Part shown: in pieces, positions 9,931 through 22,290 of the stretch
How positions within the stretch are numbered: position 1 is the first letter of the stretch
Layout of the letters: every line of letters begins with the position of its first letter
NCBI GenBank assembly: GCA_029204225.1
Contig: CM055102.1
Coordinates: 43,092,744-43,156,743, forward strand
Source of the DNA: Diphasiastrum complanatum
Lineage: Eukaryota > Streptophyta > Lycopodiopsida > Lycopodiales > Lycopodiaceae
DNA length: 64,000 nucleotides
Reading direction: 5' to 3'
The notes under the pieces: generated by a model
The model's database searches: none
The model's input: only the letters and a program-made list of their open reading frames with translations
What the model was told of the DNA's origin: nothing
Translations under genes and position numbers: made by a program

Positions 9931-11975
9931 TCAGAATATGCACTTGATAGCTTTCACATCAAGTTTACGTCTCTCTTCCTTAGGAACGTGTACAAAGGCC
10001 TTAAATCCAAAGATTCGCAAGTGGTTCACCTTTGGGTTCTTCTTCGTGAATACTTCCTCAGGTGTTATCTTTGGTATGGCAATGGTAGGACTTCTATTTT
10101 GAAGATAGACTGCTGTACTACATGCTTCTGACCAAAAATCCTTTGGTAGTTTCATCTCAGCTAGCAAAGATCTGGCACTTTCTACAATCGTACGATTCTT
10201 GCGCTCAGCTACACCATTGAGAGCCGGAGTATGAGCTTGCGTAAATTGTCTTTTAATCCCACATTGATCACAAAGATCATTGAAGTCATTAGACTTGTAC
10301 TCACCTCCACTATCTGATCTTAGGACTTTGATCTTCCTACCTGTTTGATTTTCAACCAATGCTTTGAAGCTCTTGAAGTTGTCAAATGCATCTGATTTCT
10401 TCTTCAAGAAGTAGATCCACGTCTTTCGTGACATATCATCAATAAAGGTCACGAAATAGAAGGCTTTACCTAAGGACATGGTCCTCATAGGCCCGCATAA
10501 ATCTGTGTGAATTAAATCCAGGATGTTCTTTGCTCTTGCAACACCCCCTTTATTGAACTTCTCTCGATGCTGCTTCCAATATACACATGATTCGCACATC
10601 GATTTCAAGTGGTCTTCAATGGTAGGCAATCCTATTACCATATCCAATTTCCTCATCAAACTGAGACTTCCCAAGTTCAAGTGACCAAGCCTCTTATGCC
10701 ACAACTCAGTTTGCGATAGAATAGACGATACAAGTCCATGTTGTCCCTTGATTGTAGCATTCAACTCGTACAATTTTGTATTGGGCTCCCTTACTCCATC
10801 CGCAATAACTTTGAACTTTTGGTTCACATCCTTCACAAAGCAACGATCATGAGCAAATTCTAACTTCAACTTTTGATCAGTAATGACTCCAACAGAAAGT
10901 AGATTTCTCTTCAAACCTGGTACGTAAAGTACCTCCCTGATCATCCTGCTTTTTCCATCATGTAGTTGGATTGAAATAATGCCTATCCCCTTGATCTTGC
11001 ACACCTCGCCATTTGCCTGTGAAACGAACGTTCCATTATCCAGCACTTTCATGCTACTGAACCAATTCTTGTTACCTATCATGTGTCTTGTGGCTCCCGA
11101 GTCAATATACCACGCTTGATCATCTTGATTAGATGACAATGCAGATATGAAGATGCTAGAGTCTTCAATCTCACCCTTATCGACAAGGTTACCTGCTTGC
11201 TTTGGTTTTCCCTTGCCTTGTTCTGCCAAGGATTTGCTACATTCACTTTTCCAATGGCCCTTTTTACCACAATGGAAGCACTTGTCTTTCTTTTTGGTCT
11301 TACTGGAAGATCCCTCATCCTCCTGAGCCTTAGCAAATTGCTGCTTAGACTTCTTCTTGCCCTTGCTCTTGCCTTGTTTTTGGCATGTCGCAAGTGCCTG
11401 ATTGTCAGTATTTTGACGTCTAGCTTTCACCATTTCTCGCCGTTGCTCTTCCTGCATCAAGATTCCTATGAGCTCGTCAAAGGTTGGCAACCTTTCTCTT
11501 GATGCTATTCCGCTCACAAACATCTGATAGGGTTCTGCAATGCCGCACAATGCATTATGCACCAGCTCCACATCACGTATGTGCTCACCAATAGAATGCA
11601 GTTCATCCCTCATTGTCTTGATTTTGGTCATGTACGTCTGAATGTGCTCTCCTTGCTCCATGCGGGCACTATTCAACTTTGACTTCAGAAACATGATCCT
11701 TGACGGATTTGACGTCTCGAACTGCTCCTTTAGCACATCACATGCCTGTCTGGGTGTCACAGCATCACATATGTGGGTAATGATGTGATCATTCATTGAC
11801 AAGTTAATGAAGCTCAAAGCTTTTCTCATCTTTTTGTCAAACACTTTGTCTGTTTCATTTGGAGGCCTTCTTTCATCACCTGTGACGACTTCCCACATGT
11901 CTTCTCCATCAGTATGTTTTTCATTTTGAGTTTCCACACTGCATAGTTGGAAATTCTGTCCAATTTGCTACTTTA
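9931..11975 (-). pseudogene. Ty1/copia gag, protease and integrase
   Basis: The long minus-strand frame 11937-9931 holds, in order, gag (SFINLSMNDHIITHI, TYMTKIKTMRDELHS), a CCHC knuckle (CFHCGKKGHWKSEC), protease (WYIDSGATRHM), the pre-integrase HHCC region (LWHKRLGHLNLGS, CESCVYWK) and integrase (IHTDLCGPMRTMSLG, FIDDMSRKTWIYF, NGVAERKNRT with the catalytic Glu). The true gag start lies upstream in another frame (SNYAVWKLKMKNILM, about 11945-11900) and joins by a frameshift. An in-frame TAA lies near 11968. At 9931 the frame ends after KAIKCIF, and the usual hinge to RT is deleted. It is the best-preserved copia gag-integrase frame in the window. Confidence 0.85.
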
Positions 11976-12546
11976 ACTCAAAATGGACTCTCCCATGTTT
12001 TCCATCGCAAAACTGCTTGAAACTTCTGCCGTAGGCTAAAAACAGTATGTCGAGGCCAACAGTGATGTCAGAAGTTAAAAATAGTGACCTGCACTTTTTC
12101 TCTTACCAGGCCACTAGTCGCTTTTCCACCAATTTGAAAGCCAAATCGGCGTCGCCTTCCGAAATGCACTCAGTCGTCAACTTCCAACTTCGTGCGTGGT
12201 AAAATCACTTCTGGCACACTCCAAATACTTTTTCCACTACAATCACTCTATTTTGCTGTATCATACTTGCGAGTACAGTCCGGGTGCCCTTCGTTTGGAA
12301 GTAATAGCCTTTCGTCTGGGTCAAAACAGGCAAAGGACCCAAAAATAGGGATTTTCTTTGTTTTTGAAATGTTTCTTCACCTTGAAGAAACTTCACTCTT
12401 CACTTGTGAAGGGACCCAACTCCCATTTCAGTATGAAAATTTTTAATGAAACTGAAGGCCCAATTGCCCTTCAAACTTTCACAGCCCCTTGACTTGCCAT
12501 CTAATGGCTTATTCCGATCCAAAGGCTCACACTGCTTTCCAAAAGC
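11976..12546. other. Gap between copia and R2-like fragment
   Basis: No coding frame or LTR could be supported here. A 5' LTR of the minus-strand copia would be expected, but no similarity to 8039-8296 is visible, so the 5' end of that element is probably lost. Confidence 0.4.
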
Positions 12547-13203
12547 ATGATCTCAATCATTGATCTTCATAGGGACTCATCCTATGATCCTAGATGCTTT
12601 TGTGCATGGATCCACGCGCTAACAAGCACTACTCACTCCGGAACGCTAGGAACCCACCTCTTTCCACTGCGTGCGATCTGCCTTGGGGCTCTTCCTCCTT
12701 CTACGGTTTTTAGAGCGGCCGCTATAGCCAAAGATGGAGGATTCCATATCCTCAGAGAGCAGCCTCATGTCCTTCCTTCTTCCGCGTCCCACTCTTCCCG
12801 CAGACGTGTTGACATTGTCCTCTCTCGAGATGGGCTTCGTACTTTGGCAGATGTTGTTGTTGCTGACCCCACGCGTGGTGACCTATTGCCTCGCTCTGCC
12901 TTCACTTCGGGAGAAGCGGCAGGTGTGGCAGCACAAGAGAAGGAAAAAAACTACTCCGACAGGCACCCCACTGATGCTTTCCTTCCCTTGGCTATTGAGA
13001 CTTATGGCACCTTGCATCGACGCTTTGAGGATTTTCTTCGCATGTGTTCTTATCAGGCGCCGACTCACCACCTCTTCACTTTTCTGATTTGCTGTAGTCA
13101 GTTGGCAGACTCCCACAGACATCATCATAGTTTATGCACTTTTATTTTTAATGCCAGGATTCGGATTAATCTTAACTTTACTGCAAGCTTCGCTCTTGTT
13201 TGA
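12547..13203 (+). pseudogene. R2-like non-LTR retrotransposon, C-terminal endonuclease part
   Basis: The frame contains AIAKDGGFHILREQPHVLPS, then RRRVDIVLSRDG and LADVVVADPTRGD (residues about 82-106), QEKEKNY (about 130) and PLAIETYGTLHRRFEDFLR (about 145-165). The D...D...K layout resembles a PD-(D/E)xK-type restriction-like endonuclease, which nicks target DNA in R2-like elements. The region before it (GTLGTHLFPLRA) is a frame-damaged version of the CCHC segment also present at 2088-2140. The two fragments therefore overlap in content and are separate copies, not one element split in two. The 3' end is followed by non-coding sequence. Family name by motif only. Confidence 0.55.
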
Positions 13204-13498
13204 GCCTACTTTTGTTTCAACTTCCCCTTCAGGGTGTATATATCTTTTTCATCAATGTACCTACTACTTTTTCCTATGAATAAATGCACCAGGGAATTTA
13301 TCTATAAACTTACTAGTAAAGAGTGTCCGTCGTTGATGGGCGAGCAGCGATGGTTTAGGAGAAAAGCCGATGGTCGTTGACAGGTGGCCGATGTATGTAT
13401 GTCCATATGTACTTGGCCAAAGTACAGCGGGTGGATGTCTGATTTTGGGTATTGAAAAAGTTTGATTTAGAGTTTAGGATTTAGGGTATCGAAAAATC
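13204..13498. other. 3' flank of the R2-like fragment
   Basis: Probably includes the element's 3' untranslated region (AT-rich, with ATGAATAAATG near 13278). No gene seen. It ends where the 18-bp tandem array starts. Confidence 0.35.
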
Positions 13499-13664
13499 CT
13501 TCTTTGCCAAGCTCAATATTGGGTCGGAAAAATTCGAGTCTTTTGAAAAATTCAAGTCTTTGAAAAAAAATCCAGTCTTGAGGAAATATTCGAGTCTTCG
13601 AAAAAATTTGAGTCTTGGAAAAAAATTCAAGTCTTTGAAAAAATTTGAGTTTTCGAAAAAATTC
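13499..13664. repeat. 18-20 bp tandem array, left part
   Basis: Diverged copies of GAGTCTTTGAAAAAATTC in tandem, preceded by CTTCTTTGCCAAGCTCAA. The same lead-in and array recur at 19931-20115, on the other side of the inserted element. Confidence 0.8.
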
Positions 13665-13852
13665 TATTGTGCCGTCAATGTAGCATAGGGGTCCGTCGCT
13701 GGGAGCGGCAACCTCGCCTTCAGCTGCATAGCAAGAAGAGAGTGGGAGAGGAGAGAGAGGAGAAAGAGAGTAAAGAGAGGGAGAGAGAGAATGCCTAGGT
13801 TGAGAAAGGCTTTGGGGGCTCGAGCGCCTACCCAAAGCTATTCTATCCCAAC

Positions 13853-13949
<97 letters not shown>

Positions 13950-14441
13950 TGGAGATGGAGAAACCAAGAGAGTTTTAGTAGAATGAGAATGAAAGATGAT
14001 ACAATACAAAGGAAATGGCTCCCTCTTATAGATTTTAGAGGTGAGCCTCCTTCACTCTCATTGGCCACTTCATTGGGGCAAGGATTCTAATCCAAGCCTT
14101 TAAAATAAACACAACTTAAATCTATTAATGCTAAGAAAGCACAAGGGCATTCACATGATTCGTGTGAGTTTAAAGTTGGGCCCTTTTAGCTTTTTTATTT
14201 GCAACTTGACTTAGGACCTCTAATGTCATTTTAGAGTTGTATGCCCCTAGTCTCTTATTCCTAGGAATTACAACTTGCTACTTGTGTTGGGTTGGGCTTA
14301 CACGCGCAGGATGCCATTGCCTTCGCACTTATTACCCTACGTACAATGTACTGTGGTGGGGCCCACTAGGTAAGGCTTGGCCAACAGAATTTTAAGTGGT
14401 GGGACAACTTGTTTATTACTGTGCTAAAAATACCCACAATA
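13665..14441 (-). repeat. 3' LTR of gag-only element 1
   Basis: 777 bp, highly similar to 18859-19655 apart from the length of an AG tract. Both ends carry a transition relative to the other LTR: TATTGTG...CACAATA instead of TGTTGTG...CACAACA. An AG microsatellite occupies 13855-13943. Confidence 0.85.
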
Positions 14442-14628
14442 GGGTCCACGGCCCAAAGTAGTGCCGGTCCCTCGGCACTAGGCTGGAACTGTCATGAAGG
14501 GGCGCTGTTGTTAGTTCTTTTATTGCTGGGACATGGCTGCTTCAAGAAAAGCGTGGATAGAATTCGCTTACGTAAAACCTGAGGCTTTATTAGTGGATGA
14601 TCAGCAAGAACTGGGACTTACCAGATTT

Positions 14629-16525
14629 TCAATAATACCCATAAGGGTCTGGTGGCCATTCCGGATAACCTTGTTCATCAACAATTGGGTAGTTGAGGCA
14701 TTCCATCAGAGTATCCCAAGATAAAATTGGATCCTCATAGATTGGCGCAACTGGTCCCAACATCATGGACTCCCCCAAATCATAATGTGGATATGACATG
14801 CTTGCTTGACTCTCTTGTCTGTCCAGGTATTCATGGTATGCCATAACCCGAAGACTTTCCTCTGCAGTCAATATCAAAGATTTAGGACAAGGCTTTGTCA
14901 TTGTAGGTGCTGGTGCTTGCTGTACTGGAGGCCTATTTGGGCTTGGATTCCCTAGATTTGGCCTTTGAAGAATGGATATACCCGGAGCGTTGGTTTGGGC
15001 TGCTGCATTCTGAAACAATGAGACTTTGGTTGAATCTTGCTTGTTGAGGGACAATCATCAACTTTAGTTTTCTCTTGGTCATTGCACTTCCCGTTGAAGG
15101 CTGCGTGATGGCACTTTTCCTTGGATCTTGTGCTGAATTGTCTTTAAGTTGCCCTGTTGATGCTAGTCTCCCTTGTACTTCATCACTAAGAATTATTTGC
15201 AGTGATTGCGCCAAGAGACTTGGTAAAATCCGTTGGACTTCGTCGAATGCCAATTTCTTGACTTCCTCAGTTAAATTTGGCATGATGGATTCTACCATCT
15301 TTGTCTTCTGTGATGGTTTTACTTGTTTGTCCGAGGGTATCTGTGCGTACTTTGGGACTTTTTCCAGATTGTCTTCTTCATCACTCGCTTCATAGCCCGG
15401 TGGCACTAAGATTTTTCTTTTATAGTACGTTCGAGGTGGAAGGGTTACCCTAGGTGCATGTCGGTCTACATAGGCCAAATGCCTCTTGGCTATTTGTGGG
15501 TTTCTCATCGGGCAATCTCGACATGGATGATTAACTCTGCATTGTGAACACGAGGGATCAAATGTTGATGGATCCCCTCTATGTGGACATTTAGCATGGT
15601 GGTGTTTCCTCCGCATCCACAACATCTTACCGAGTGCAATACACCATCGCCTCTAAGTTGATAGCATACACTGGTAATAGATTCCCCTTAGGATCTTCCA
15701 CAAAGTAGACTGGTAGGCTGTTATGGTCCTCCATGGAGTTCAGTGACATGCAAGAGGATATAACCAAAACTTCTACCTTGCCACTGTTTGTTGAAGAAAT
15801 TCGTGATTTAGATGGGTTTATATGACATCCATCCTTCAGATGAGCTCCTTGTTGGCTTGATTCTACTTTTGACCGTTGAACTGCTGGATCTGGCTGTCAG
15901 GCCTTCTGCTCCACCTTTGGTCCATCATGTCGAAGATTCTTGATTGGACATCTTGCACTCGGATGATTTCCAAAATAGTATGTACATTCGTCCTTTTCAA
16001 GAAACTTAATAGAGCGAGCATAAGCTTGCTGAAAACTTGAAGTGCAAGGTTCTTGGTCTTCTGCTGCACTTGATCTACTTGACCTTGCTGCACTTTGGTG
16101 CCTTGCATGGGGTTCCATTCTTGTTGGATCATCGCTCGTTGTCGACCTTTGTTGCTATGATTCCCCATCTGGATAGGGAAAATTCTTCTGCCTGCGTGAG
16201 ATTTCCATCAACGCAACATCCTTACAAAGTTGTGCAAGTGACGCATAGGATGCTAACTCTTCCATACCAGATCTGATCCTTTTGGGCAGTCTAGCATAGT
16301 ATTTTGCCATGATGATCTGTTGGAGAATCGGGGGATCACAATCCTTCACTAGATGATAGATCTGATAGGTGTAGTCTTGGATTGTTTCAGTAGGGAACTT
16401 TTTTAATTTCGATAATCCTACAAGGGCGGTCTCCATAGTTCAACACTAGAATATCGCAAAGTAGCTGGTTGGTGAATTGCTTCAAGGTTTGCTCAATGAC
16501 TCTGGTGTTCCAACCTTTTTTTTTT
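14629..16525 (-). pseudogene. gag of gag-only element 1
   Basis: Minus strand. The reading starts upstream of 16436 (QTLKQFTNQLLCDI in one frame), shifts into ETIQDYTYQIYHLVKDC and YYARLPKRIRSGMEEL (the retrotransposon gag capsid region), then into frames with knuckles CTYYFGNHPSARC (second Cys replaced by Tyr) and CSQCRVNHPCRDC. A long acidic and proline-rich tail ends at 14629 (WPPDPYGYY). The segment between 15863 and 15625 is open too (LPVYFVEDPKGNLLPVYAIN). At least three frameshifts break it. The short Cx2Cx3Hx4C knuckle is shared with the gypsy fragment at 2171 and the gag at 59495. Its role would be RNA packaging. It is the only gene in the element. Confidence 0.65.
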
Positions 16526-17099
16526 TTTTTTTTTGGGAGATGGAGAAGAAGAAAAAGAGAAGAGAATTGATAAACGGTGGATTAGTATGGATGAGAATAG
16601 AGACATAAATGGATTTATCTAGCAGAGATGGAGATAGAAGATGGAATAGAGATGAGACAAAAGAATGATGCATGGATAGTGGTTGATGTGGAGGGAACTT
16701 ATCGGCTTGATCTGAGGTTCATTCACTTGATTCGGTCCAGAGATGTTGGATCTTGATGGATAATGTGACTGCAACCTAGATTTGACAAGATCTGATCAGT
16801 TTCAGTTGGCTAATAGTGTGATTTTAGCCCTTTTTCATGGTTTTTTTTTTTGAGATTTCTTCAGTCCTGAGTGAATTAAACCCTCAACCTTCTTACAGTA
16901 GTTGTATCTGGACCATTACTAACCAATGTGAGTTATGCAAGAGTTCTTGATGGACATATTTGTCAGGATCTTGCAAAAACTCAGTTTTTTGACACTTTTT
17001 GGCACTTTTTCTTAGATATTTGAAAATCTAACCATTGGATCTTCACAAAAATTTCATAGTAGCCATATTTAGGTTATATCTATCTATAAAACTCTTTAC
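16526..17099. other. Leader of gag-only element 1, unique part
   Basis: Sequence between the gag start and the tandem-repeat block. It has no coding frame I can support. A run of about 23 T residues lies nearby at about 16517-16535. Confidence 0.5.
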
Positions 17100-18480
17100 A
17101 AAGGTTACTTCCCAGCAAATTTCAAAAAATCATGAAAAAAGTGCATTTTTTGGGAGGTTTTTTTTTGCAAAATTATAGGATTTTCTGGGAACAAACCCTC
17201 GCAAACTAGTATGCACTTGTATCTCAGTCAGATTCAGCTGCTCACTAAGATGTGAGAGTTACTTCCCAAGGAAACTCAAAAAATCTTGAAAAAAATGCAT
17301 TTTTTTGGGGTTTTTTTTTGCAAAATTTTATGATTTTCTGGGAACAAACCCTCGCAAACTAGTATGCACTTGTATCTTAGTCAGATTCAGCTGCTCACCA
17401 AGCTGCAAGAGCTACTTCCCAAGGAAACTCAAAAAATCTTGAAAAAAGTGTATTTTGTTTGGGGGTTTTTGGCAAAATTTTAGGACTTTTTGGGAACAAA
17501 CCCTTGCAGACTGGTATGCTCTTGTATCTCAGTCAGATTCAGCTGCTCACCAAGTTGAAAGAGTTACTTTTCATTAACTCAAAAAATCTTGAAAAAAATG
17601 CATTTTTTTGAGATTTTTTTGTAAAATATTAGGATTTTCTGGGAACAAACCCTTGCAGACTGGTATGCGGTTGTATCTCAATCAGATTCAGCTGCTCACC
17701 AAGCAACAAGAGTTACTTCCCTAGGAAACTCAAAAATCGTTAAAAAAGTGCATTTTTTTGGGGGTTTTTTGGCAAAATTTTAGGATTTTCTGGGAACAAA
17801 CCCTCACAGACTGGTATGCAGTTGTATCTCAGTTAGATTCAGTAGCTCACCAAGCTGTGAGAGTTACTTTCCAAGGAAACTTAATTTTTTTTGAAAATAG
17901 TGCATTTTTTGGGGTTTTTTTGGGCCAAATTTGGAACTAATCTTCGCAAGCTGGTATGTCATTGTATCTAAGTTAGATCCACTTGCTTACCTAGCTGCGA
18001 GAGCTACTTCCCAGGGAAACTCAAAAATTTGCTATCTGAGAAGGTGCTAGGCCAATTTTTGCTCTTGGAAACCTTCACAGGGGCACTTTTTCTGGGATCT
18101 AACTCTCGCACTTCTCAGTGTCCTTGTCTCAGTGAGGTGGAACTTTAGAGAGCTCTGCAAAGGTTACTTCCCAAGGAAACTAAAAAATTTATTGTCTGAG
18201 AAGGTTCTAGGCCATTTTTTGCTCTTGAGAACCTTCACAAGGACACTTTTTTTGGGATCTAACTCTCGCAGAATTCTCTGTGTCCTTGTCTCAGTGAGAT
18301 GGAACTTCAGAGAGCTCTACGAAGGTTAGTTTTGAGTTTTGTATTTTTTTTTAAATTTTTACAAAGGATTTTTGAATTTTATTGGGTTTTTCTCTGTTTT
18401 TTCAAAATCTATTGGGAAGTAACCTTTACAGGCTTCTATGTAGGTCTGGGACAGTACCCTGGAGCTGCTGCTAGTCATGC
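17100..18480. repeat. Tandem repeat of about 151 bp in the leader
   Basis: The marker GGGAACAAACCCTCGCA recurs, with variation, at 17188, 17340, 17492, 17641 and 17792, i.e. every 149-152 bp. More diverged copies follow near 17935, 18100, 18255 and 18420. Each unit also has a T-rich stretch and a CAGATTCAGCTGCTCACC block. It lies between the primer site and gag on the minus strand. Confidence 0.85.
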
Positions 18481-18842
18481 AAAGGTTAGTTCTTGCTAGT
18501 TTTTGAGAAATCAAAATCTAATGGGATTTTGGCTCTCTTTTTTCCTCCAAAAACAAATTTTGAGTTTTTTTTTTTTTTTTTTCTGATTTTTATGGATTTT
18601 ATGGATTAACGAAGGAATTGGGTGCTTGGAGCTGATCCTCCCACCCCACAATCTCTCCCTACAGTGCAAACAGACAAAAAAATCACCAAGAAACGGCAAA
18701 AACTAACACTACTCACACTATTCTACCCTTAAAATTCGATTTTTTTGATGAAAAAGAATGATGAGAGAGAAGAAAGAGAGAGATAGAGGAAAAGAAGAAG
18801 AGAGTGAGAAAGCTATGCAGCAAAACGAGTGTGTGGCGCTCT

Positions 18843-18857
18843 CCGACAACGGCGCCA
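18843..18857 (-). other. Primer-binding site of gag-only element 1
   Basis: The minus strand reads TGGCGCCGTTGTCGG one base after the LTR end. The TGGCGCC class is common in plant Ty3/gypsy elements. Confidence 0.8.
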
Positions 18858-18858
18858 C

Positions 18859-19655
<797 letters not shown>

Positions 19656-20115
19656 AATTCAAACCTTCAGAAAAATTAGAGTCTTCGGAAAATTTCAAGT
19701 CCTATAAAAAATTTGAATCTTCGAAAAAATTTAAGTCTTTGAAAAAATTTGAGTTTTCGGAAAAAGTCAAATTGTTAGAAAAATTTGAGTCTTTAGAAAA
19801 ATTCTGAGTTGACAATACAAAGGGTCAAAAATATACAAAGGATCGGATTTTACTCTGGGTCAAAAAATATACAAAGGGTCGGAATAAATCCGCCTCAATC
19901 CGATCTGATCCGATCCAAGGTCGGACAGTCCTTCTTTGCCAAGCTCAACGTTGGGTCGAAAAAATTCAATCCTTTGGAAAAATTCGAGTCTTTGGAAATA
20001 TTCGATCCTTTGGAAACATTTGAGTCTTTGAAAAATTTGATCCTTTGAAAAAAAATTCGAGTCTTTGGAAAAAAATTTGAGTGTTTGGAAAATGCGAGTC
20101 TTCGAAAAAATTTTG
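19656..20115. repeat. 18-20 bp tandem array, right part
   Basis: Continues the array cut at 13664, starting with the duplicated AATTC. Units such as GAGTCTTTGGAAAAATTC vary. A short spacer at about 19805-19925 carries two copies of a GGGTCAAAAA-ATATACAAAGG motif, then the array restarts after CTTCTTTGCCAAGCTCAA. Confidence 0.75.
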
Positions 20116-20155
20116 TTTGTCAAAATCTTGAACAGAGAATAAATTTTGTTTCGTT

Positions 20156-20629
20156 GTGAATACTGAACCGTTTGGAGCCCGGTTTAGTCCCATGGGTTTG
20201 TCTCGGCATGTAACACATGATGGAATAGAGGGTTTGAAAAATGGACTCTGTTCGACGACATTGGACCAATTCTTGGGAACGTTGGATGTGGACACCTCCC
20301 ATATGAGGTTCTGACTGTTTTTTATTGAATCCGACCAATTTTTGGCTCGACGGGCCTAGAATTCGAGAACTACATTTAGGGTTTCTAGTTCGGACGCTGT
20401 GAGTATTGAATCATTTGGAGTCCAGTTTAGTGTTGTAGGTTCGTATCAGCATGCAGCATAGGACGGAACAGATGGTCTAAAAAATAAACTTCGTTCAACG
20501 ACACTGAACCAGTTCTCAGAAATGCTGGAAAGTAGTCCACGAACCTGTGGAAATCTCTTGTTCGAGGTTTTGACTATTTTTTACTGAATCCGACCAATTC
20601 TTGTCTCGACAGGCCTAGAATCCCAAAAC
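20156..20629. repeat. Tandem duplication of about 220 bp
   Basis: 20156-20370 and about 20397-20629 align along their length, from GTGAATACTGAACC / GTGAGTATTGAATC to GACGGGCCTAGAAT / GACAGGCCTAGAAT, at roughly three-quarters identity. No coding frame. Confidence 0.65.
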
Positions 20630-20846
20630 AAAAAATCAAAATTATTTTTTTGTTAACAAACCCCACCCTGCCTCACCATCTCCATCTCCAACTCATCCTT
20701 CACCCTCCCTACCTTGTCTCTTCCAGTCACGACCCACCCTGCTACTCCTTGTCTTGGCCATGCTCGCTCCTCTCTGTCGTGCTCTACAACCTACACACAC
20801 ACACGCTACTTCTCCCTATCTCGACGTCTTGACCAAGCTCATGTGC

Positions 20847-21160
20847 TCTACAGCCTGTTCACACGATTGATCCCATTGGATCCAGGTTCGCAATCTTAAA
20901 GTTATGGGAGGCTGATGACAAAACATCTATTTAAAAAAAAACGCAAAAAAGATAAAGGGATTATTCGAAAACGCCTCGACTGGAGCCAGTGCTTAGGTAA
21001 TAGATGTTTTTCCTAACTTGGAAATCGTGTCAATACACAGTGTGGGAATCGACAAAGTGGATTTGGTGAAGTGCGGTGAGCGGGGAATAGTGGTGACTAA
21101 TATATCAGATGTGCTGACTGATGAGACTGCTGACTTTACCCTTGCTTTGGGGGACATTTA
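20847..21160 (+). pseudogene. 2-hydroxyacid dehydrogenase (hydroxyphenylpyruvate reductase-like) fragment
   Basis: One frame reads GSRFAILKLWEADD near 20880-20920. After a stretch with stops it reads [19 protein letters not shown], then [18 protein letters not shown] (21010-21150). These match the N-terminal catalytic part of plant NAD(P)H-dependent hydroxyphenylpyruvate/glyoxylate reductases, whose usual signature is EIV.SFSVG.DK.DL...GI.VTNTPDVLTDD.AD. An in-frame TAG at about 20996 replaces a codon that is usually Glu in relatives. The Rossmann NAD-binding domain and catalytic His are absent. Homology stops at about 21155. It is either a decayed gene piece or an isolated first exon with a nonsense mutation. 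Confidence 0.6.
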
Positions 21161-21372
21161 CTTTCACATACATATATGTAAGTCACAACCAAGAACATCA
21201 AGAAACAAAAGCAAACTTGAAAACTTCTAATTTCATATATAAAGATATAAATAAGCTTTAAACAGAGATCATACTTGGTATTGCAAGGTTCAAGCATTTA
21301 TATACACGCCTTGAGCAAAGGTTTGGAAATGTTCTCATAAACCAAAATGATAAAAATAGCTTAATCGTGAGC

Positions 21373-22085
21373 CTACGATCTTACTCTTTGGACAGACCAC
21401 CAAGTGAACCTTGTATAGCTTAAAAAAATCCTTGAAATCTCGTCGTAGATAATGCTCACAACTTGGATAACGGTGATCATCCGACCTTGGAAATGGATGA
21501 GTAACTGAGTTATCCATGATACTAAAGCAGCACCACATGACTCCATAGACCAAGCAAGTTTTACTAGTTCATCTTCAAGATCTACTTGACACAAGAAAAT
21601 GACCATGAATTCACCAAAAATTGACAATCTCCAAACATTGGCACTAAGTAGCTCAACACTTGAGAACTTAGCCATGGATGAGTGATATAATGAGCCTCCA
21701 ATAGATTCATTTCCATCAACAAAACCAGCCAAGAATGCTAGTACAACTCCAACATCAAAATGATGCTCACCAATATAGCTAGTTTTACCATATCTTGACA
21801 ATTTGCACACATCCACATGAAAATGCTCAAACATGAGATAGAACAAGTAAAGTAAACTCGAACAAAACTTCATTACTGCTCCTTTGACCTTACTTGAGTC
21901 TTCAATAAGCTGCAAAAACAAATCCATAACATCTTCTTTGATGCTCTTGACTAGCTCCAAATTGCCAACTTCCTTTTTGCCTTGTTGAAGCCCTTTGAGA
22001 TCAACCTCTTGATCATCAACTTAACCATCAAATTCATTAAACAAACTTTGTTTTCCATATCCATTACTTGATTTTACAACGCGAT
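21373..22085 (-). pseudogene. Unrecognised 240-codon coding-like region
   Basis: On the minus strand a single frame is open from about 22085 to 21373, with one stop (TAA near 22022). It reads DLKGLQQGKKEVGNLELVKS, later FLQLIEDSSKVKGAVMKF and LAFLAGFVDGNESIGGSL, and ends at 21373. I do not recognise it. It is rich in Leu, Phe and Val with several hydrophobic stretches but no clear signal peptide. No TE motif is visible nearby. It could be an old gene or retrocopy. Confidence 0.3.
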
Positions 22086-22124
22086 ACTATCCATCCACTT
22101 GCATAAAGATATATGTTTTATGTT

Positions 22125-22290
22125 GTGGGGGGGGGAAGGCCCTGCACGAGGGCCTTCCGTGTTGGGAGGGCCTTGATCGAGGGCGGGAGCCCGAGGGCAG
22201 GCCCTGACCAGCACGGAAGCCGAGGGATATGGGCCTTCCCCTGCATAATGCTGGGGTGCAAGGGTGCAGGGCAAAAACAGCTCCCATCAG
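22125..22290. other. GC-rich hairpin block
   Basis: An island of high GC in AT-rich DNA, beginning with a run of G. It contains the inverted repeat GAAGGCCCT...AGGGCCTTC with a 5-base loop (about 22136-22158) and further copies of GGGCCTT. No gene supported. Confidence 0.45.
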
